Shown here piece after piece: positions 25,623 through 35,099 of a stretch of DNA of 64,000 nucleotides (positions are counted from its first letter, which is position 1; each line of letters opens with the position of its first letter). The notes under the pieces are model-generated. The model was not told the origin of the DNA. It saw only the letters and a list, made by a program, of their open reading frames with translations, and made no database searches. The stretch is from Amycolatopsis endophytica (GTDB lineage Bacteria > Actinomycetota > Actinomycetes > Mycobacteriales > Pseudonocardiaceae), in assembly GCF_013410405.1 (NCBI RefSeq), contig NZ_JACCFK010000001.1:3100001-3164000 (forward strand), in the 5' to 3' direction. A program made the position numbers and the translations under genes.

Positions 25623-27121
25623 CGCGCCCCTCCGTTCAGCCCCGCTGTCCACACCAGCGTCGTGCCCCGCTCGCCCCGCTGTTCCCAGGAACAGCGCCCG
25701 CCCCAGCGGGCCGCGCGGTCGGCCAGATTGGCCAATCCGCTGCGCCTGCCGGAAACCACGGGAATGCCGACACCGTCGTCGGAAACCGTCAGCGTCAGCG
25801 AACGGCCCGCGCGGTCCACCACCACGTCGACCGAGACCGCGGCGGCGCGCGCGTGCCGGGCCACGTTCGACAGCGCCTCGCGCACCGTCGCCGTCAGATC
25901 GGACCGCACACCCGGCGGGACCGCCGAGTCGACCGGGCCGCTGAACCCGAGCCGCGGCGCGAAACCCAGCACCGGAGTGCAGTCCTCGGTGAGCCGAACC
26001 AGCTCCGAGCGCAGGCTGTCGCCGGGCTCGTCCGGTTCGGTGAGCGAAAAGATGCTGTTGCGGATCTCCCGGATCGTGCGGTCCAGCTCGTGCACGAAGC
26101 CGCTCAGCCGGTCCGCCACCTCGGTCTGCGCGACCAGCGGGCGCAGCCCCTCCAGTCCGAGCCCGGTCGCGAACAGCCGCTGGATGACCAGATCGTGCAG
26201 GTCACGGGCGATCCGGTCGCGCTCGGTGAGCACGGCCAGCCGCTGCCGGTCCTCCTCGGCGCGGGCGAACTCCATGGCCAGCGCGGCGTGGCCGGCGAAC
26301 GTACGGGCCAGCTGCACCTCGTCGCCGGTGAACGGGGCGACGTCACCGAAGCGGGCGACCAGCAGCACGCCCAGCGTCTCGCCACCGACGATCAGCGGCA
26401 CCGCGACCGCGGAGTCCAGCGCCGTCACCAGCTCGGGCATCTCCTTGTCGACCTTGGCCTGCTCCTTGGCGGCGAACCGGCCGTAGTCGCGCACGACGAC
26501 CGGCTCCCGGCTGCGGAACGCCTCACCGCTGGCCGTGCCCTCGACCGGCACCGTCAGCCCGGTGAGTCCCGGCGGAGCCTCCTCGCCCGCCGCGACGACC
26601 TCGAACACCAGCGTGGCCGCGTCGTCCTCGCTTGGCACGGCGACGGCGGCGGCGTCTCCCCCGGACACGACACGCGCGCGCTCGGCGATCAGCTGCAGCG
26701 TGTGCCGCGGATCCTCGCCGGTCAGCAGGGCCGCGGTCACTTCGTGCGAAGCCTCCAGCCAGCGCTGCCTGCTGCGTGTCCGCGAGTAGAGCGTGGCGTT
26801 GTCGATGGCCATCCCGGCGGTGGCGACCAGGGTGACGACCGCCTGCCGGTCCGCTTCGGTGAACCCGCCGTCCTTGCCGGTCAACCGCAGCTCACCGAAC
26901 CGGCCGCCGCGCGCGTGCAGCGGCATCGTCAACGGCGGACCGGGCGCCCCCGGATCACCGGAACCGACCGGCGCGGCGTCGGGGACCTGGATGCGGGCAT
27001 GGCGCGCGCCGGTGAGATCGCGGGCGCTGATGACGATCTTGCCCAGGATTTCGGGCACGCTGAGGTCGGCCGCGATCCCGACGACGGCTTCGAGAAGTCC
27101 GCGTGCGCTCGGTTCGATCAC
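25619..27121 (-). CDS. GAF-domain sensor kinase (DevS-like, shortened)
   Basis: A 500-aa soluble sensor kinase, shorter than the roughly 578 aa of mycobacterial DevS. It has a first GAF-like region (residues 1-110) that is clearly reduced and a second GAF domain (about 130-290). HisKA_3 follows with ERDRIARDLHDLVIQRLFA, and a HATPase domain has TVREALSNVARHARA and SDDGVGIP. The part of GAF-A that carries the haem-ligand His in DevS seems to be missing. Redox or gas sensing by haem is therefore doubtful. It is coupled to the DevR-like gene downstream. Confidence 0.85.
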   Translation of the reverse strand: MIEPSARGLLEAVVGIAADLSVPEILGKIVISARDLTGARHARIQVPDAAPVGSGDPGAPGPPLTMPLHARGGRFGELRLTGKDGGFTEADRQAVVTLVATAGMAIDNATLYSRTRSRQRWLEASHEVTAALLTGEDPRHTLQLIAERARVVSGGDAAAVAVPSEDDAATLVFEVVAAGEEAPPGLTGLTVPVEGTASGEAFRSREPVVVRDYGRFAAKEQAKVDKEMPELVTALDSAVAVPLIVGGETLGVLLVARFGDVAPFTGDEVQLARTFAGHAALAMEFARAEEDRQRLAVLTERDRIARDLHDLVIQRLFATGLGLEGLRPLVAQTEVADRLSGFVHELDRTIREIRNSIFSLTEPDEPGDSLRSELVRLTEDCTPVLGFAPRLGFSGPVDSAVPPGVRSDLTATVREALSNVARHARAAAVSVDVVVDRAGRSLTLTVSDDGVGIPVVSGRRSGLANLADRAARWGGRCSWEQRGERGTTLVWTAGLNGGAR

Positions 27122-27182
27122 CAGTGCCCTCTTCCGGCAGGGCCCTCCCTGCTGGTAGAGGTCGCGCCGGACGGCCCGCGCG

Positions 27183-27560
27183 TTACCGGGCGAGCCGCCG
27201 CCCCGACACCACGTCGAGCGGGATGCTGATCCACCGGTCGTCGGACGTGGTCGCCGGCCAGGCGCGGGCGGGCTCCCCGGTCGACCGGGCCCGGCCCAGC
27301 ACCGTCACCCACCAGCCCGACTCCAGGGCCTCGTCGAACGCGTCGGCCTCGAACGCCACCACGCCGTCGTCGGCGGCGGCGAACAACGGACTGCCTGCCG
27401 GGGCACCGAAGATCACCGCGGCGGTCTCCAGCACGAACCGCACCGGCTGGACGGCCGGCAGTCCCCGCGCGGTGAACACGACACGGCCGATTCCCGCGGT
27501 GGCCAGCAGGGACAGGCACTGCTCCCGGCCGAGAACTTCGAGACCGAAGGGATCGAACAT
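27183..27560 (-). CDS. PPOX-fold flavin/F420-type protein
   Basis: A 125-aa split-barrel protein of the pyridoxamine-phosphate-oxidase-like group. It starts at the ATG at 27560 (MFDPFGLEVLGREQCL), which fits the family better than the GTG at 27611. The signature GRVVFTARGLPAVQPVRFVL lies in the first strands (given here as GRVVFTARG and PAVQPVRF). Such proteins bind FMN, F420 or haem and are often in DosR-type regulons. It is preceded by a DosR-like box, and the window also encodes FbiC. Confidence 0.8.
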   Translation of the reverse strand: MFDPFGLEVLGREQCLSLLATAGIGRVVFTARGLPAVQPVRFVLETAAVIFGAPAGSPLFAAADDGVVAFEADAFDEALESGWWVTVLGRARSTGEPARAWPATTSDDRWISIPLDVVSGRRLAR

Positions 27561-27633
27561 CGATGTGACCGGTCTTTCGCGCGCGGGGAACGTCACGCGC
27601 ACCACGATCACCCGCGCGGCGTCCGCGCCGGTA

Positions 27634-27647
27634 GGGCCATTGGGCCC
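27634..27647. promoter_or_regulatory. DosR/DevR-type box
   Basis: GGGCCATTGGGCCC matches the published mycobacterial consensus GGGNCNNNNGNCCC at every fixed position. It lies about 75 bp upstream of the likely PPOX start and near the DevR/DevS-like pair. The match is exact, but a GC-rich genome gives chance hits. Confidence 0.5.
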
Positions 27648-27660
27648 GGTGCCGGCCGGC

Positions 27661-28119
27661 TCAGCCCCACGTCAGGAACCGGTAGTGCAGACCGGTCACC
27701 GACTCCTGCCACTCGCCGGTGACGTCCGGGGGGCGGCCGACGCCGGGGGCGTGCGTGTCGCCGTCGAAGGGCTCCCGGATCTCGGTGACCACGATCCGGT
27801 CGGCCAGGGGCAGCGCCGCCCGGTAGACCGCCGCCCCGCCGATCACCCAGACGTCGCCGGACACCGCGGCCAGCACGTCCGGCAGCCCGGGGAAGGTCTC
27901 ACAGGACTCCTGGGGCGTGCGCGACAGCACGAGGTTGCGCCTGCCCGGCAACGGCCGGAACCGCGGCGGCAGCGACTCCCACGTGCGGCGGCCCATGAGC
28001 ACGGTCGCGCCCGCGGTCAGGGTGCGGAAGTGCTTCAGGTCCTCCGGAAGGTGCCACGGCAGGGCGCCGTCGCGGCCGATGACGCCGTTCGAAGACTGTG
28101 CCCAGACGAGCCCGATCAC
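27661..28119 (-). CDS. folA: Dihydrofolate reductase
   Basis: An NADPH-dependent enzyme that regenerates tetrahydrofolate, the trimethoprim target. It is 152 aa from the GTG at 28119 ([15 protein letters not shown]). Visible are [14 protein letters not shown] with the substrate-binding acid, [11 protein letters not shown], and [12 protein letters not shown]. The start overlaps the thyA stop by 4 bp, so the two folate genes are coupled, the standard actinomycete pair. Confidence 0.95.
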   Translation of the reverse strand: MIGLVWAQSSNGVIGRDGALPWHLPEDLKHFRTLTAGATVLMGRRTWESLPPRFRPLPGRRNLVLSRTPQESCETFPGLPDVLAAVSGDVWVIGGAAVYRAALPLADRIVVTEIREPFDGDTHAPGVGRPPDVTGEWQESVTGLHYRFLTWG

Positions 28120-28913
28120 ACCGCCACCGGTGCCTTGATGCCGGGGTGCGGATCGTAGCCGCTGAGAGCGATGTGCTCGTAGGTGTAGTCGAACAGGCTG
28201 TCCGCCGGTTTCAGGTGCAGCGTGGGGAACGGACGCGCGTCGCGGGCGAGCTGCGTGCGGACCTGGTCCACGTGGTTGTCGTAGATGTGGCAGTCGCCAC
28301 CGGTCCAGACGAAGTCGCCGACGCCGAGGCCGACCTGTTCGGCGATCATGTGGGTCAGCAGGGCGTAGCTCGCGATGTTGAACGGCACGCCGAGGAACAG
28401 GTCCGCGCTGCGCTGGTACAGCTGGCAGGACAGCTTCCCGTCGGCGACGTGGAACTGGAAGAACGCGTGGCACGGCGGCAGCGCCATCCGCGGGAGGTCG
28501 GCGACGTTCCACGCGGACACGATGATGCGGCGGGAGTCGGGGTTCTCGCGCAGCGTGCGCAGCACCTCGGAGATCTGGTCGACGTGCCCGCCGTCCGGGG
28601 TCGGCCAGGACCGCCACTGCACGCCGTAGACCGGCCCGAGGTCACCGTCCGGTGCCGCCCACTCGTCCCAGATCGTGACGCCGTTCTCGCGCAGCCACCC
28701 GACGTTCGCGTCGCCGCGCAGGAACCACAACAGCTCGTAGGCGATCGAGCGGAAGTGCACCTTCTTGGTGGTGACCAGCGGGAAGCCGTCGGACAGCCGG
28801 TAGCGCAGCTGGTGGCCGAAGATCGAGCGCGTGCCCGTGCCGGTGCGGTCCGCCTTGCGGGCACCCGTTTCGAGCACGTGGCTGAGCAGTTCTTCGTACT
28901 GCGTGTCCGGCAT
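28116..28913 (-). CDS. thyA: Thymidylate synthase
   Basis: It methylates dUMP to dTMP using methylenetetrahydrofolate. It is 265 aa, full length. The catalytic Cys is in [12 protein letters not shown] (about residue 147), with [19 protein letters not shown] after it and [10 protein letters not shown] near the C-terminus. It is coupled to the dihydrofolate reductase that recycles its dihydrofolate product. Confidence 0.97.
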   Translation of the reverse strand: MPDTQYEELLSHVLETGARKADRTGTGTRSIFGHQLRYRLSDGFPLVTTKKVHFRSIAYELLWFLRGDANVGWLRENGVTIWDEWAAPDGDLGPVYGVQWRSWPTPDGGHVDQISEVLRTLRENPDSRRIIVSAWNVADLPRMALPPCHAFFQFHVADGKLSCQLYQRSADLFLGVPFNIASYALLTHMIAEQVGLGVGDFVWTGGDCHIYDNHVDQVRTQLARDARPFPTLHLKPADSLFDYTYEHIALSGYDPHPGIKAPVAV

Positions 28914-28922
28914 GCCGCGAGC

Positions 28923-30155
28923 CTAACCCGGACCTGCGCCGGCGACGGTGGCGGTCGCCGGCGCCTGGCGGACGCCGGGGTGGAGGAAGGTGAACAGGGC
29001 CAGCCCCGCCAGCACCACGGTGCCGAGCAGGTACGGGAGCGCGGGCGCGATCCCGTACAGGCCGTTGCCGATGAGCGGGCCCACCATGAAGGTCAGCGCC
29101 GTGGTCGCGCTGACCAGGCCGGCCACCGAACTCTGCTCCTCACGTGTGGCGAGCAGGGTCGGCGCGGACATGAACCCGGGCATCCCGAACCCCATGCCCG
29201 CGCCGAGCACGGCGACGCCCAGCCCCAGCAGGAGGGTGTCCGAGGCGACGGTCACGACGACCATGCCGCCGGTCATGACGAGCGCGCCGGCCCGGAGGAG
29301 GCGCACCGGCGTCCAGCGCAGCCGCGGGACGACCGCGGTCTGCACGACGACGATCATCGCGGCACCGGCCAGCATGATCAGGCCGGTCCGCACCCCGGTC
29401 TGCCGCGCGGTGAGGTGCAACCGGTCCTGGAGCAGGAAACCGGCCGTCATCAGGACGATCGTGAGGGCGAGGTACAGGCCGAACCCGGTCGCCAGGAACG
29501 GCCACATGCGACGGTCGAACGGGCTCACCCGCGCCGTCGGCGGGCGTTCCCGGTGGGCGGCCGGCCTGGGCAGGCCGATCCACAGCACGACGGCGATCAC
29601 CGCGAGGACGACCGGCGCGACGTAGACCGGGGCCAGGAGGTCGGCCCCGCTCAGCAGCCCGCCGATCGCCGGTCCGACGGCCAGCGCCAAGCCCTGCGAC
29701 GCGCCGATCATCGACATCCCCTTGATCCGCTCGGCTTCGCCGTCCGTCGAATCGGCCACATAGGACTGTGCGGTGACCGGCGTCGCGGCCCAGGCGAGGC
29801 CGAACACGAGACCGCGGCTGAGCAGGACCAGCACGAACAGCAGCGGCACGGCGAGCGCTCCGGTCAGCCCGATCCGGGCGATGACCGCGAACGCCAGCAG
29901 TCCGGCCGTGGCGCCGGTCAGCGAGACCAGCAGGACCGCCCGGTGGCCCCAGGACACCGCGCGCCGTCCCCAGAACGGGCTGACCAGCACCACGCCGGAC
30001 GCGCCGACGGCCATCACGAGGCCCAGCGCCAGTTCGCTGAACCCGAACTCACGGGTGAGCGGGGCCAGCACCGGGTTGATCATCTGCTGCCCGGTCATCA
30101 GGCCGAACACGGCCAGGCACACCAGCAGCACCGGGCGTCCGTTGTTTTCGAACAT
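28923..30155 (-). CDS. MFS drug-efflux-type transporter (TetA-like)
   Basis: A 410-aa, 12-helix transporter starting at the ATG at 30155 (MFENNGRPVLLVCLAVFG). It has the motif-A region PFWGRRAVSWGHRAVLLVS between helices 2 and 3 and an antiporter-type helix 5. It diverges from a TetR gene across 57 bp, and a palindrome covers its start codon. Repressor control is likely. The substrate is unknown. The longer frame upstream belongs to the antisense of the TetR gene. Confidence 0.85.
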   Translation of the reverse strand: MFENNGRPVLLVCLAVFGLMTGQQMINPVLAPLTREFGFSELALGLVMAVGASGVVLVSPFWGRRAVSWGHRAVLLVSLTGATAGLLAFAVIARIGLTGALAVPLLFVLVLLSRGLVFGLAWAATPVTAQSYVADSTDGEAERIKGMSMIGASQGLALAVGPAIGGLLSGADLLAPVYVAPVVLAVIAVVLWIGLPRPAAHRERPPTARVSPFDRRMWPFLATGFGLYLALTIVLMTAGFLLQDRLHLTARQTGVRTGLIMLAGAAMIVVVQTAVVPRLRWTPVRLLRAGALVMTGGMVVVTVASDTLLLGLGVAVLGAGMGFGMPGFMSAPTLLATREEQSSVAGLVSATTALTFMVGPLIGNGLYGIAPALPYLLGTVVLAGLALFTFLHPGVRQAPATATVAGAGPG

Positions 30156-30164
30156 GTTCCGAAA
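30146..30164. promoter_or_regulatory. Palindromic operator overlapping the MFS start
   Basis: TTTCGAACATGTTCCGAAA is a near-perfect inverted repeat centred on GAACATGTTC. It covers the MFS ATG and sits 49 bp before the divergent TetR start. It is a strong candidate for the TetR binding site controlling both genes. Confidence 0.65.
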
Positions 30165-30212
30165 GTAGCACTGCCGGATCGGCGTTGTCGAGGCGCCGGG
30201 CATGATGGGGAG

Positions 30213-30866
30213 ATGCCACCCACCGAAAGCCGCACCGGCCGCCCGCCCGTGACGTCGCGGGCGGAGATCCTGACGGCCGCGAGCAGGCTCATCGACCGGG
30301 ACGGCTGGCCGAAACTGACCATCCGGCGGCTGGCCGCGGAAATCGGCGTCGGAGCGACGACCCTTTACCACCACGTGCGGGACAAGGAAGACCTGCTCCT
30401 CCAGCTGTTCAGCCACTACGCGGAGCAGATCCGGCGCCCGGAGATGCCCGGCGATGCACGCGAACGCATCGTCACGGCGGCGACCGTCATGCACGACTCG
30501 CTCGCCGCCTGGCCCTGGGCCGTCGAAGTGCTCACCGCCGACGACCTGCTCTCCGAGTCCGCGCTGTGGATGGTCGAGGCGATCGTCGGCGGCGCGATCG
30601 AGGCCGGGTGCACGGAGGAGCAGGCGGTCGACCTCTACCGGGGGGTCTGGTACTACACGGTGGGCGAGATCCTGGTGCGTGCCAACGCGGCGCGCCGCCG
30701 GGCCGACGACGAGCGGCCGACCTACCGGGAACGGGTGTTCGGCAGCCTCGATGGCGCGCGGTTGCCACACCTGGCCGCCATCGGGGAGCGCTGGACCGAG
30801 CTGGCGGGGCGCGACACCTACGCGGAAGGGCTGCGCGCGTTCGTGGACGGGGCGCTGGCGCGCTGA
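30213..30866 (+). CDS. TetR-family repressor (tetracycline-repressor-type)
   Basis: It is 217 aa from the ATG at 30213 behind GGGGAG. The helix-turn-helix is LTIRRLAAEIGVGATTLYHHV (given as LTIRRLAAEIGVG and TTLYHHVRDK, about residues 35-60). The LYHHVRDKEDLL pattern and long helical C-terminal domain are those of the TetR subgroup that controls drug pumps. It probably represses the divergent MFS gene. The long plus-strand frame that precedes it is a shadow of other genes. Confidence 0.88.
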   Translation: MPPTESRTGRPPVTSRAEILTAASRLIDRDGWPKLTIRRLAAEIGVGATTLYHHVRDKEDLLLQLFSHYAEQIRRPEMPGDARERIVTAATVMHDSLAAWPWAVEVLTADDLLSESALWMVEAIVGGAIEAGCTEEQAVDLYRGVWYYTVGEILVRANAARRRADDERPTYRERVFGSLDGARLPHLAAIGERWTELAGRDTYAEGLRAFVDGALAR

Positions 30867-30873
30867 ACCGGGG

Positions 30874-31692
30874 TCAGCCCAGCACCGTGGCGGCGAGGTC
30901 GTCGGCCAGGGCGCGGGTCGCGGCGGCGATCCCGGACCAGCGGCGCGTCAGGTCCGGGTCGATCTCCAGCGGGCGGCCGTGCACGTCGATCACCGCGCCA
31001 CCGGCCGCGGGCACCGTGACCATCGCGGTCGCGAGGTCGACCAGGCGGTGGGTGTCCGAGCCCGGATCGCAGAACGCGTCGACAGAGCCTTCGGCGACCA
31101 GCGCGCATTCGAGCACCGTCGTGGACAGGATCCGCACCCGCTGGGCGCGGCCGGCGACCCGCATCCAGGCGTCGGCGTTGCGCCGGTGCGGGCGGAGCAG
31201 GTTGACCGTCGCGCCGGCGAGCGCGGTGCGGCCGGTCGTGCGGTAGGGGACCGGCTCGCCGGTGCGGGCGTGCCAGGCGCGACCGGTGTCCAGCCAGACC
31301 GTGAGCGCCTCGGTGGCCTTGCCGTCGACCGCGACCGTGCCGCCGAAGCAGCTCAGCGGCACACCGGAAGCGGCGTTGTTGGAGCCGTCGACCGGGTCCA
31401 CGACGAGCGTGACGGCGGAGCCGTTGTCGATGAAGCCGGCTTCCTCGCTGAGCAGGTTGACGCGATGCCGGTGCGCCTCCTCGGCGATCGCGTTCTCCAC
31501 GATCTCGTCGACGCGCATCGTCGGGGTGCCGTCCGCGCCACCGGCGACCTCCTCGGCGAGTTCGGCGCGGGTGTGCTCCCGGCGGGCCGCACCGTAGGCG
31601 ACGCTGGCGGCGCGGGCCATGGCGGCGAGGGCGGGGTGGACGTCGCCGGGCAGACCCGGTGCGGGCACCGGCCACGGGATCTTCGTGCTCAT
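30874..31692 (-). CDS. Inositol-monophosphatase-family phosphatase
   Basis: A 272-aa metal-dependent sugar phosphatase from the ATG at 31692. It has LLSEEAGF with the first acidic metal ligand and VVDPVDGSNNAASGVP, the family signature with two Asp ligands (about residues 95-110). The last conserved Asp lies in the DLATAMVTVPAAGG region. The substrate could be inositol phosphate, fructose bisphosphate or histidinol phosphate. Context does not decide. Confidence 0.8.
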   Translation of the reverse strand: MSTKIPWPVPAPGLPGDVHPALAAMARAASVAYGAARREHTRAELAEEVAGGADGTPTMRVDEIVENAIAEEAHRHRVNLLSEEAGFIDNGSAVTLVVDPVDGSNNAASGVPLSCFGGTVAVDGKATEALTVWLDTGRAWHARTGEPVPYRTTGRTALAGATVNLLRPHRRNADAWMRVAGRAQRVRILSTTVLECALVAEGSVDAFCDPGSDTHRLVDLATAMVTVPAAGGAVIDVHGRPLEIDPDLTRRWSGIAAATRALADDLAATVLG

Positions 31693-31749
31693 CGCCGCCG
31701 ATCGTAATTCAGTTGCCGGGTGGTGGCGCGGGAACGGATCATCACCACC

Positions 31750-32250
31750 GTGCGACCACTGGACGAGAACCGGATCCGCGGTTCGTTCATCAACTGCTCG
31801 AAGGGCGAGGCGCGGCGGCTGACGCTGCCGAGGCTGACGGAGATCGACTGGTCCGAAGTGGACTTCCTCGGCTGGCGCGATCCGAAGGCCGCGCACAACG
31901 CCTACCTCGTCACGCCCCGCGGCGGTGAGGTGATCGGCGTCGCGTTGCGTGCGGCGGAAAAGCACCGCAGCGCGGTCAAGCAGTCGATGTGCGCCTTCTG
32001 TGGAACGATCCACGCGGCGACGGACGTGACGCTCTTCGCGGCGAGGCGGGCCGGGGCGGCGGGCAGGCTCGGCAACACCGTCGGGACGTACGCCTGCGCC
32101 GACCTCGCTTGTGGCCTGTACCTGCGCGGCAAGCGCCGCCCCGCGGTGCACAACCCGGTGGATCGTGCCCCGCTGGAGCAACGGATCGAGCGGACGCTGG
32201 ACAACCTGGCCCGCTTCCTGGACGAGGTCACCACCGACAACGCCCGCTGA
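31750..32250 (+). CDS. FBP-domain (FusB-like) zinc protein
   Basis: A 166-aa protein. The GTG at 31750 gives MRPLDENRIRGSFINCSKGE, which matches how family members begin. A GTG at 31720 adds ten residues. A four-cysteine zinc finger is formed by MCAFCGTIHAATDV and YACADLACGLYLRG. Staphylococcal members (FusB) bind elongation factor G and protect against fusidic acid. Whether actinomycete members do this is not established. It converges on fbiC with a repeat hairpin between. Confidence 0.75.
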   Translation: MRPLDENRIRGSFINCSKGEARRLTLPRLTEIDWSEVDFLGWRDPKAAHNAYLVTPRGGEVIGVALRAAEKHRSAVKQSMCAFCGTIHAATDVTLFAARRAGAAGRLGNTVGTYACADLACGLYLRGKRRPAVHNPVDRAPLEQRIERTLDNLARFLDEVTTDNAR

Positions 32251-32270
32251 CACCCCTCCCGCGCGACCGG

Positions 32271-32354
32271 GAGCGGCAAACACGCCGCCCGGAGCGGCCA
32301 ACACGCCGGTGGGGGCGGCGTGTTTGCTCCTGGGGGCGGTGTGTTGGCCGCTCC
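32271..32354. repeat. Interleaved CGGCMAACACG inverted repeats between convergent genes
   Basis: Two arms GAGCGGCAAACACGCCGCCC (32271-32290) and GGAGCGGCCAACACGCCG (32291-32308) are followed by two inverted arms at about 32312-32330 and 32332-32354. The order A-B-A'-B' allows either an outer/inner nested hairpin or alternative pairings. The position between the FBP and fbiC stops suggests bidirectional termination. Related motifs occur at 51076 and 58671. Confidence 0.7.
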
Positions 32355-32361
32355 GGAACGC

Positions 32362-34953
32362 TCAGCTCACGATCGGGAGGGACAACGGGCGCCGGACGGC
32401 CTGGGCGACGCCGTCGGAGGCCAGTGCGGCGGCGATCCGGTCCGGTGACGGGCGGCCGTACGTCGTGGTGCGCTGCACCAGTGGGCGGCCGATCGGCGCG
32501 ACCATCCGCTCCAGGTCGCTGATCGTCTTGTAGGAGCCGTTGTCGGCGCCCGCCATGCGGCTGATCGTCTCCTCCATCAGCGTTCCGCCGAGGTCGTTCA
32601 CGCCGCCGTTGAGCACGTCGCGGCAGGTGTCCTCGCCCAGCTTCACCCACGAGGTCTGGATGTTGTCGATCAGGCCGTGCAGCAGGATCCGCGCCAGCGC
32701 GTGCACCGCGCGGTTCTCGCGGCGCGTCGGGCCCGGACGTGACAGCCCGGCCAGGTAGATGGGCGCGTTCTGGTGGATGAACGGCAACAGCACGAACTCG
32801 GTGAACCCGCGCCGCCCGGTCTTCTCCAGCGCGCGCCGCTGCAGGTCGGCGATCAGCTTGATGTGCCCGACCCAGTGCGCGGGCGTGTCGACGTGGCCGT
32901 ACATCATCGTCGACGTCGTCGGGATGCCCAGTTCGTGCGCCGTGGACACGACCTCGATCCAGCTCGACGCGGGCAGCTTGCCCTTGGTGAGCACCCAGCG
33001 CACGTCGTCGTCCAGGATCTCCGCCGCGGTGCCGGGCAGGGAGTCCACACCGGACTCGTGCGCGCGCGTCAGCCAGTCGCGAATGGACAGATTGGTCCTG
33101 GACGCGCCGTTGACGACCTCCATCGGGCTGTAGGAGTGCAGGTGGATGTCCGGCTGCCGCCGCTTCACCTCGGCCGCCAGGTCGAAGTAGGCCGTGCCGG
33201 GCATGTCCGGGTGGATCCCGCCCTGCATGCAGATCTCCGTCGCCCCGGCCTCCCACGCCTGGTCGACCCGGTCGCCGACCTGGGACAGCGACAACGTGTA
33301 GGCGTCCGCGTCCGTCCGCCGCTGCGCGAACGCGCAGAACCGGCAGCCGGTGTAGCAGACGTTGGTGAAGTTGATGTTGCGCGTGACCACGAAGGTGACG
33401 TCGTCGCCGGTGACGTCGCGGCGCAGTCCATCGGCCAGTGACGTCAGCGCTTCCAGCTCCGCGCCGTCCGCGTGCAACAGCGCGAGCGCGTCCTCATCGG
33501 ACAGTCCCGAGGGGTCACGCTCCGCGCGCCGCAACGCTTCCGCGATATCGGTGTCCATCCGGCGCGGAGCCGTCGGAACCTGCGAAGCGAGTTCGGACCA
33601 GTCGCCGTACACCGAGTCGAAGTCGCTGCGCCGGTCCTCGGTCCGGCCCGTGGTGTCGACCTCGACGTGCAGATCCGTCCGGCCGGTGCCTGCCTGGTCC
33701 TGCCAGCCACCGTCCGGCTCCTGCCACGGACGGCCCTCGACAACCACGTCCTCGCGTGCGAGACCGGTCGCCGGATCGGCCAGCGCCGCGACGTGACCGG
33801 TGATGCGCGGGTCCAGCCACGGCTCACCGGCGACCACGTACTCGGGGTAGACCGGCAGCCGCTCCCGCAGTGTGTAACCGGCCTTCTCGGTCTGCCGCGT
33901 CAGCTCGTCGATGTGCGGCCAGGCCCGCTCGGGGTTGACGTGGTCCGGCGTCACCGGCGACACCCCGCCCCAGTCGTCGATACCCGCGCGCAGCATCAGG
34001 TCGTACTGGCTGCCGATCAGGTTCGGCGGCGCCTGGATGCGCATCTTCGGGCCGAGCACGAGCCGCGCGACGGCGATCGTCGCGGCCAGTTCCTGCAGGT
34101 CGGCGTCGGGGGTGGCGCGCATCTTGGTGTCCGGCTTGGCGCGGAAGTTCTGCACGATGACTTCCTGGATGCTGCCGTACTGGCGCGCCACCTTGCGGAT
34201 CGCGAACAGCGAGTCCGCGCGCTCGGAGTAGTTCTCGCCGATCCCGATCAGGATGCCGGTGGTGAACGGCACCGACGTCCGGCCCGCGTCCTCCAGCACG
34301 CGCAGCCGCACGGCCGGGTCCTTGTCCGGTGAGCCGTAGTGCGGGCCGCCGCGCTCGCTCCACAGCCGGGTCGCGGTGGTCTCCAGCATCATGCCCATCG
34401 ACGCGGCGACCGGCTTGAGCCGCTGCAGGTCCTGCCAGCTCATCACGCCGGGGTTGAGGTGCGGCAGCAGGCCGGTCTGCTCCAGCACCAGGATGGCCAT
34501 CGCGCGCACGTACGACAGGGTGTCGTCGTAGCCGTGCGCGTCGAGCCACTCGCGGGCCTGCTTCCAGCGGTCCTCGGGGCGGTCACCGAGCGTGAACAGG
34601 GCTTCCTTGCAGCCCATCGCCGCGCCTTCGCGGGCGATCTCCAGCACCTCGTCCGGCGACAGGAACGGGGCGTCCAGTTTGCCCGGAACGGTGGCGAACG
34701 TGCAGTAGCCGCAGCGGTCGCGGCACAGGCGGGTCAGCGGGATGAACACACTGCCGCTGTAGGTGATGACGCCTTCGCGGCCGGCTTCGGCCAGACCGGC
34801 GTCACGGATGCGGGAGGCGTGCTCGGACAGCGTTTCGAGGTCTTCGTCGCGCGCGTGCAGCAGCACGGTCGCCTCGGCGATGTCGAGGGTCTTGCCGTCG
34901 CGGGCGCGAGCCAGCGCGCGACGCATCGCGGAGGCGGTGGGAGCGGATGCCAT
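32362..34953 (-). CDS. fbiC: FbiC, F420 deazaflavin (FO) synthase
   Basis: A fused CofG/CofH radical-SAM enzyme of 863 aa (mycobacterial FbiC is 856) that makes the FO chromophore of coenzyme F420 from tyrosine and a flavin precursor. Each half has its own iron-sulfur site: [11 protein letters not shown] (about residue 75) and [10 protein letters not shown] (about 550). The ATG at 34953 has GGAGG just upstream. The frame upstream to 35049 is not needed. Both catalytic halves look complete. Confidence 0.95.
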   Translation of the reverse strand: MASAPTASAMRRALARARDGKTLDIAEATVLLHARDEDLETLSEHASRIRDAGLAEAGREGVITYSGSVFIPLTRLCRDRCGYCTFATVPGKLDAPFLSPDEVLEIAREGAAMGCKEALFTLGDRPEDRWKQAREWLDAHGYDDTLSYVRAMAILVLEQTGLLPHLNPGVMSWQDLQRLKPVAASMGMMLETTATRLWSERGGPHYGSPDKDPAVRLRVLEDAGRTSVPFTTGILIGIGENYSERADSLFAIRKVARQYGSIQEVIVQNFRAKPDTKMRATPDADLQELAATIAVARLVLGPKMRIQAPPNLIGSQYDLMLRAGIDDWGGVSPVTPDHVNPERAWPHIDELTRQTEKAGYTLRERLPVYPEYVVAGEPWLDPRITGHVAALADPATGLAREDVVVEGRPWQEPDGGWQDQAGTGRTDLHVEVDTTGRTEDRRSDFDSVYGDWSELASQVPTAPRRMDTDIAEALRRAERDPSGLSDEDALALLHADGAELEALTSLADGLRRDVTGDDVTFVVTRNINFTNVCYTGCRFCAFAQRRTDADAYTLSLSQVGDRVDQAWEAGATEICMQGGIHPDMPGTAYFDLAAEVKRRQPDIHLHSYSPMEVVNGASRTNLSIRDWLTRAHESGVDSLPGTAAEILDDDVRWVLTKGKLPASSWIEVVSTAHELGIPTTSTMMYGHVDTPAHWVGHIKLIADLQRRALEKTGRRGFTEFVLLPFIHQNAPIYLAGLSRPGPTRRENRAVHALARILLHGLIDNIQTSWVKLGEDTCRDVLNGGVNDLGGTLMEETISRMAGADNGSYKTISDLERMVAPIGRPLVQRTTTYGRPSPDRIAAALASDGVAQAVRRPLSLPIVS

Positions 34954-35099
34954 AGGAGGAACGCTAGGACCGGCTCCGCCGCCCTGCCAGGACCGGAACG
35001 CACAAGATCGGCCACACCGTGCGGGTCCGGCCGTATTTGCCCTGCTCACCGCGGTCTTCGTCGTTGCGCGATGGGGAGCGGAAGCGTATTACCTAAAGT

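Noticed and set aside
28098..30866. A 922-aa plus-strand frame spanning thyA and the MFS gene
   Set aside because: Only its last 217 codons (the TetR gene) look like protein. The rest is the antisense of thyA and the MFS gene, with His/Arg/Gln-rich composition.
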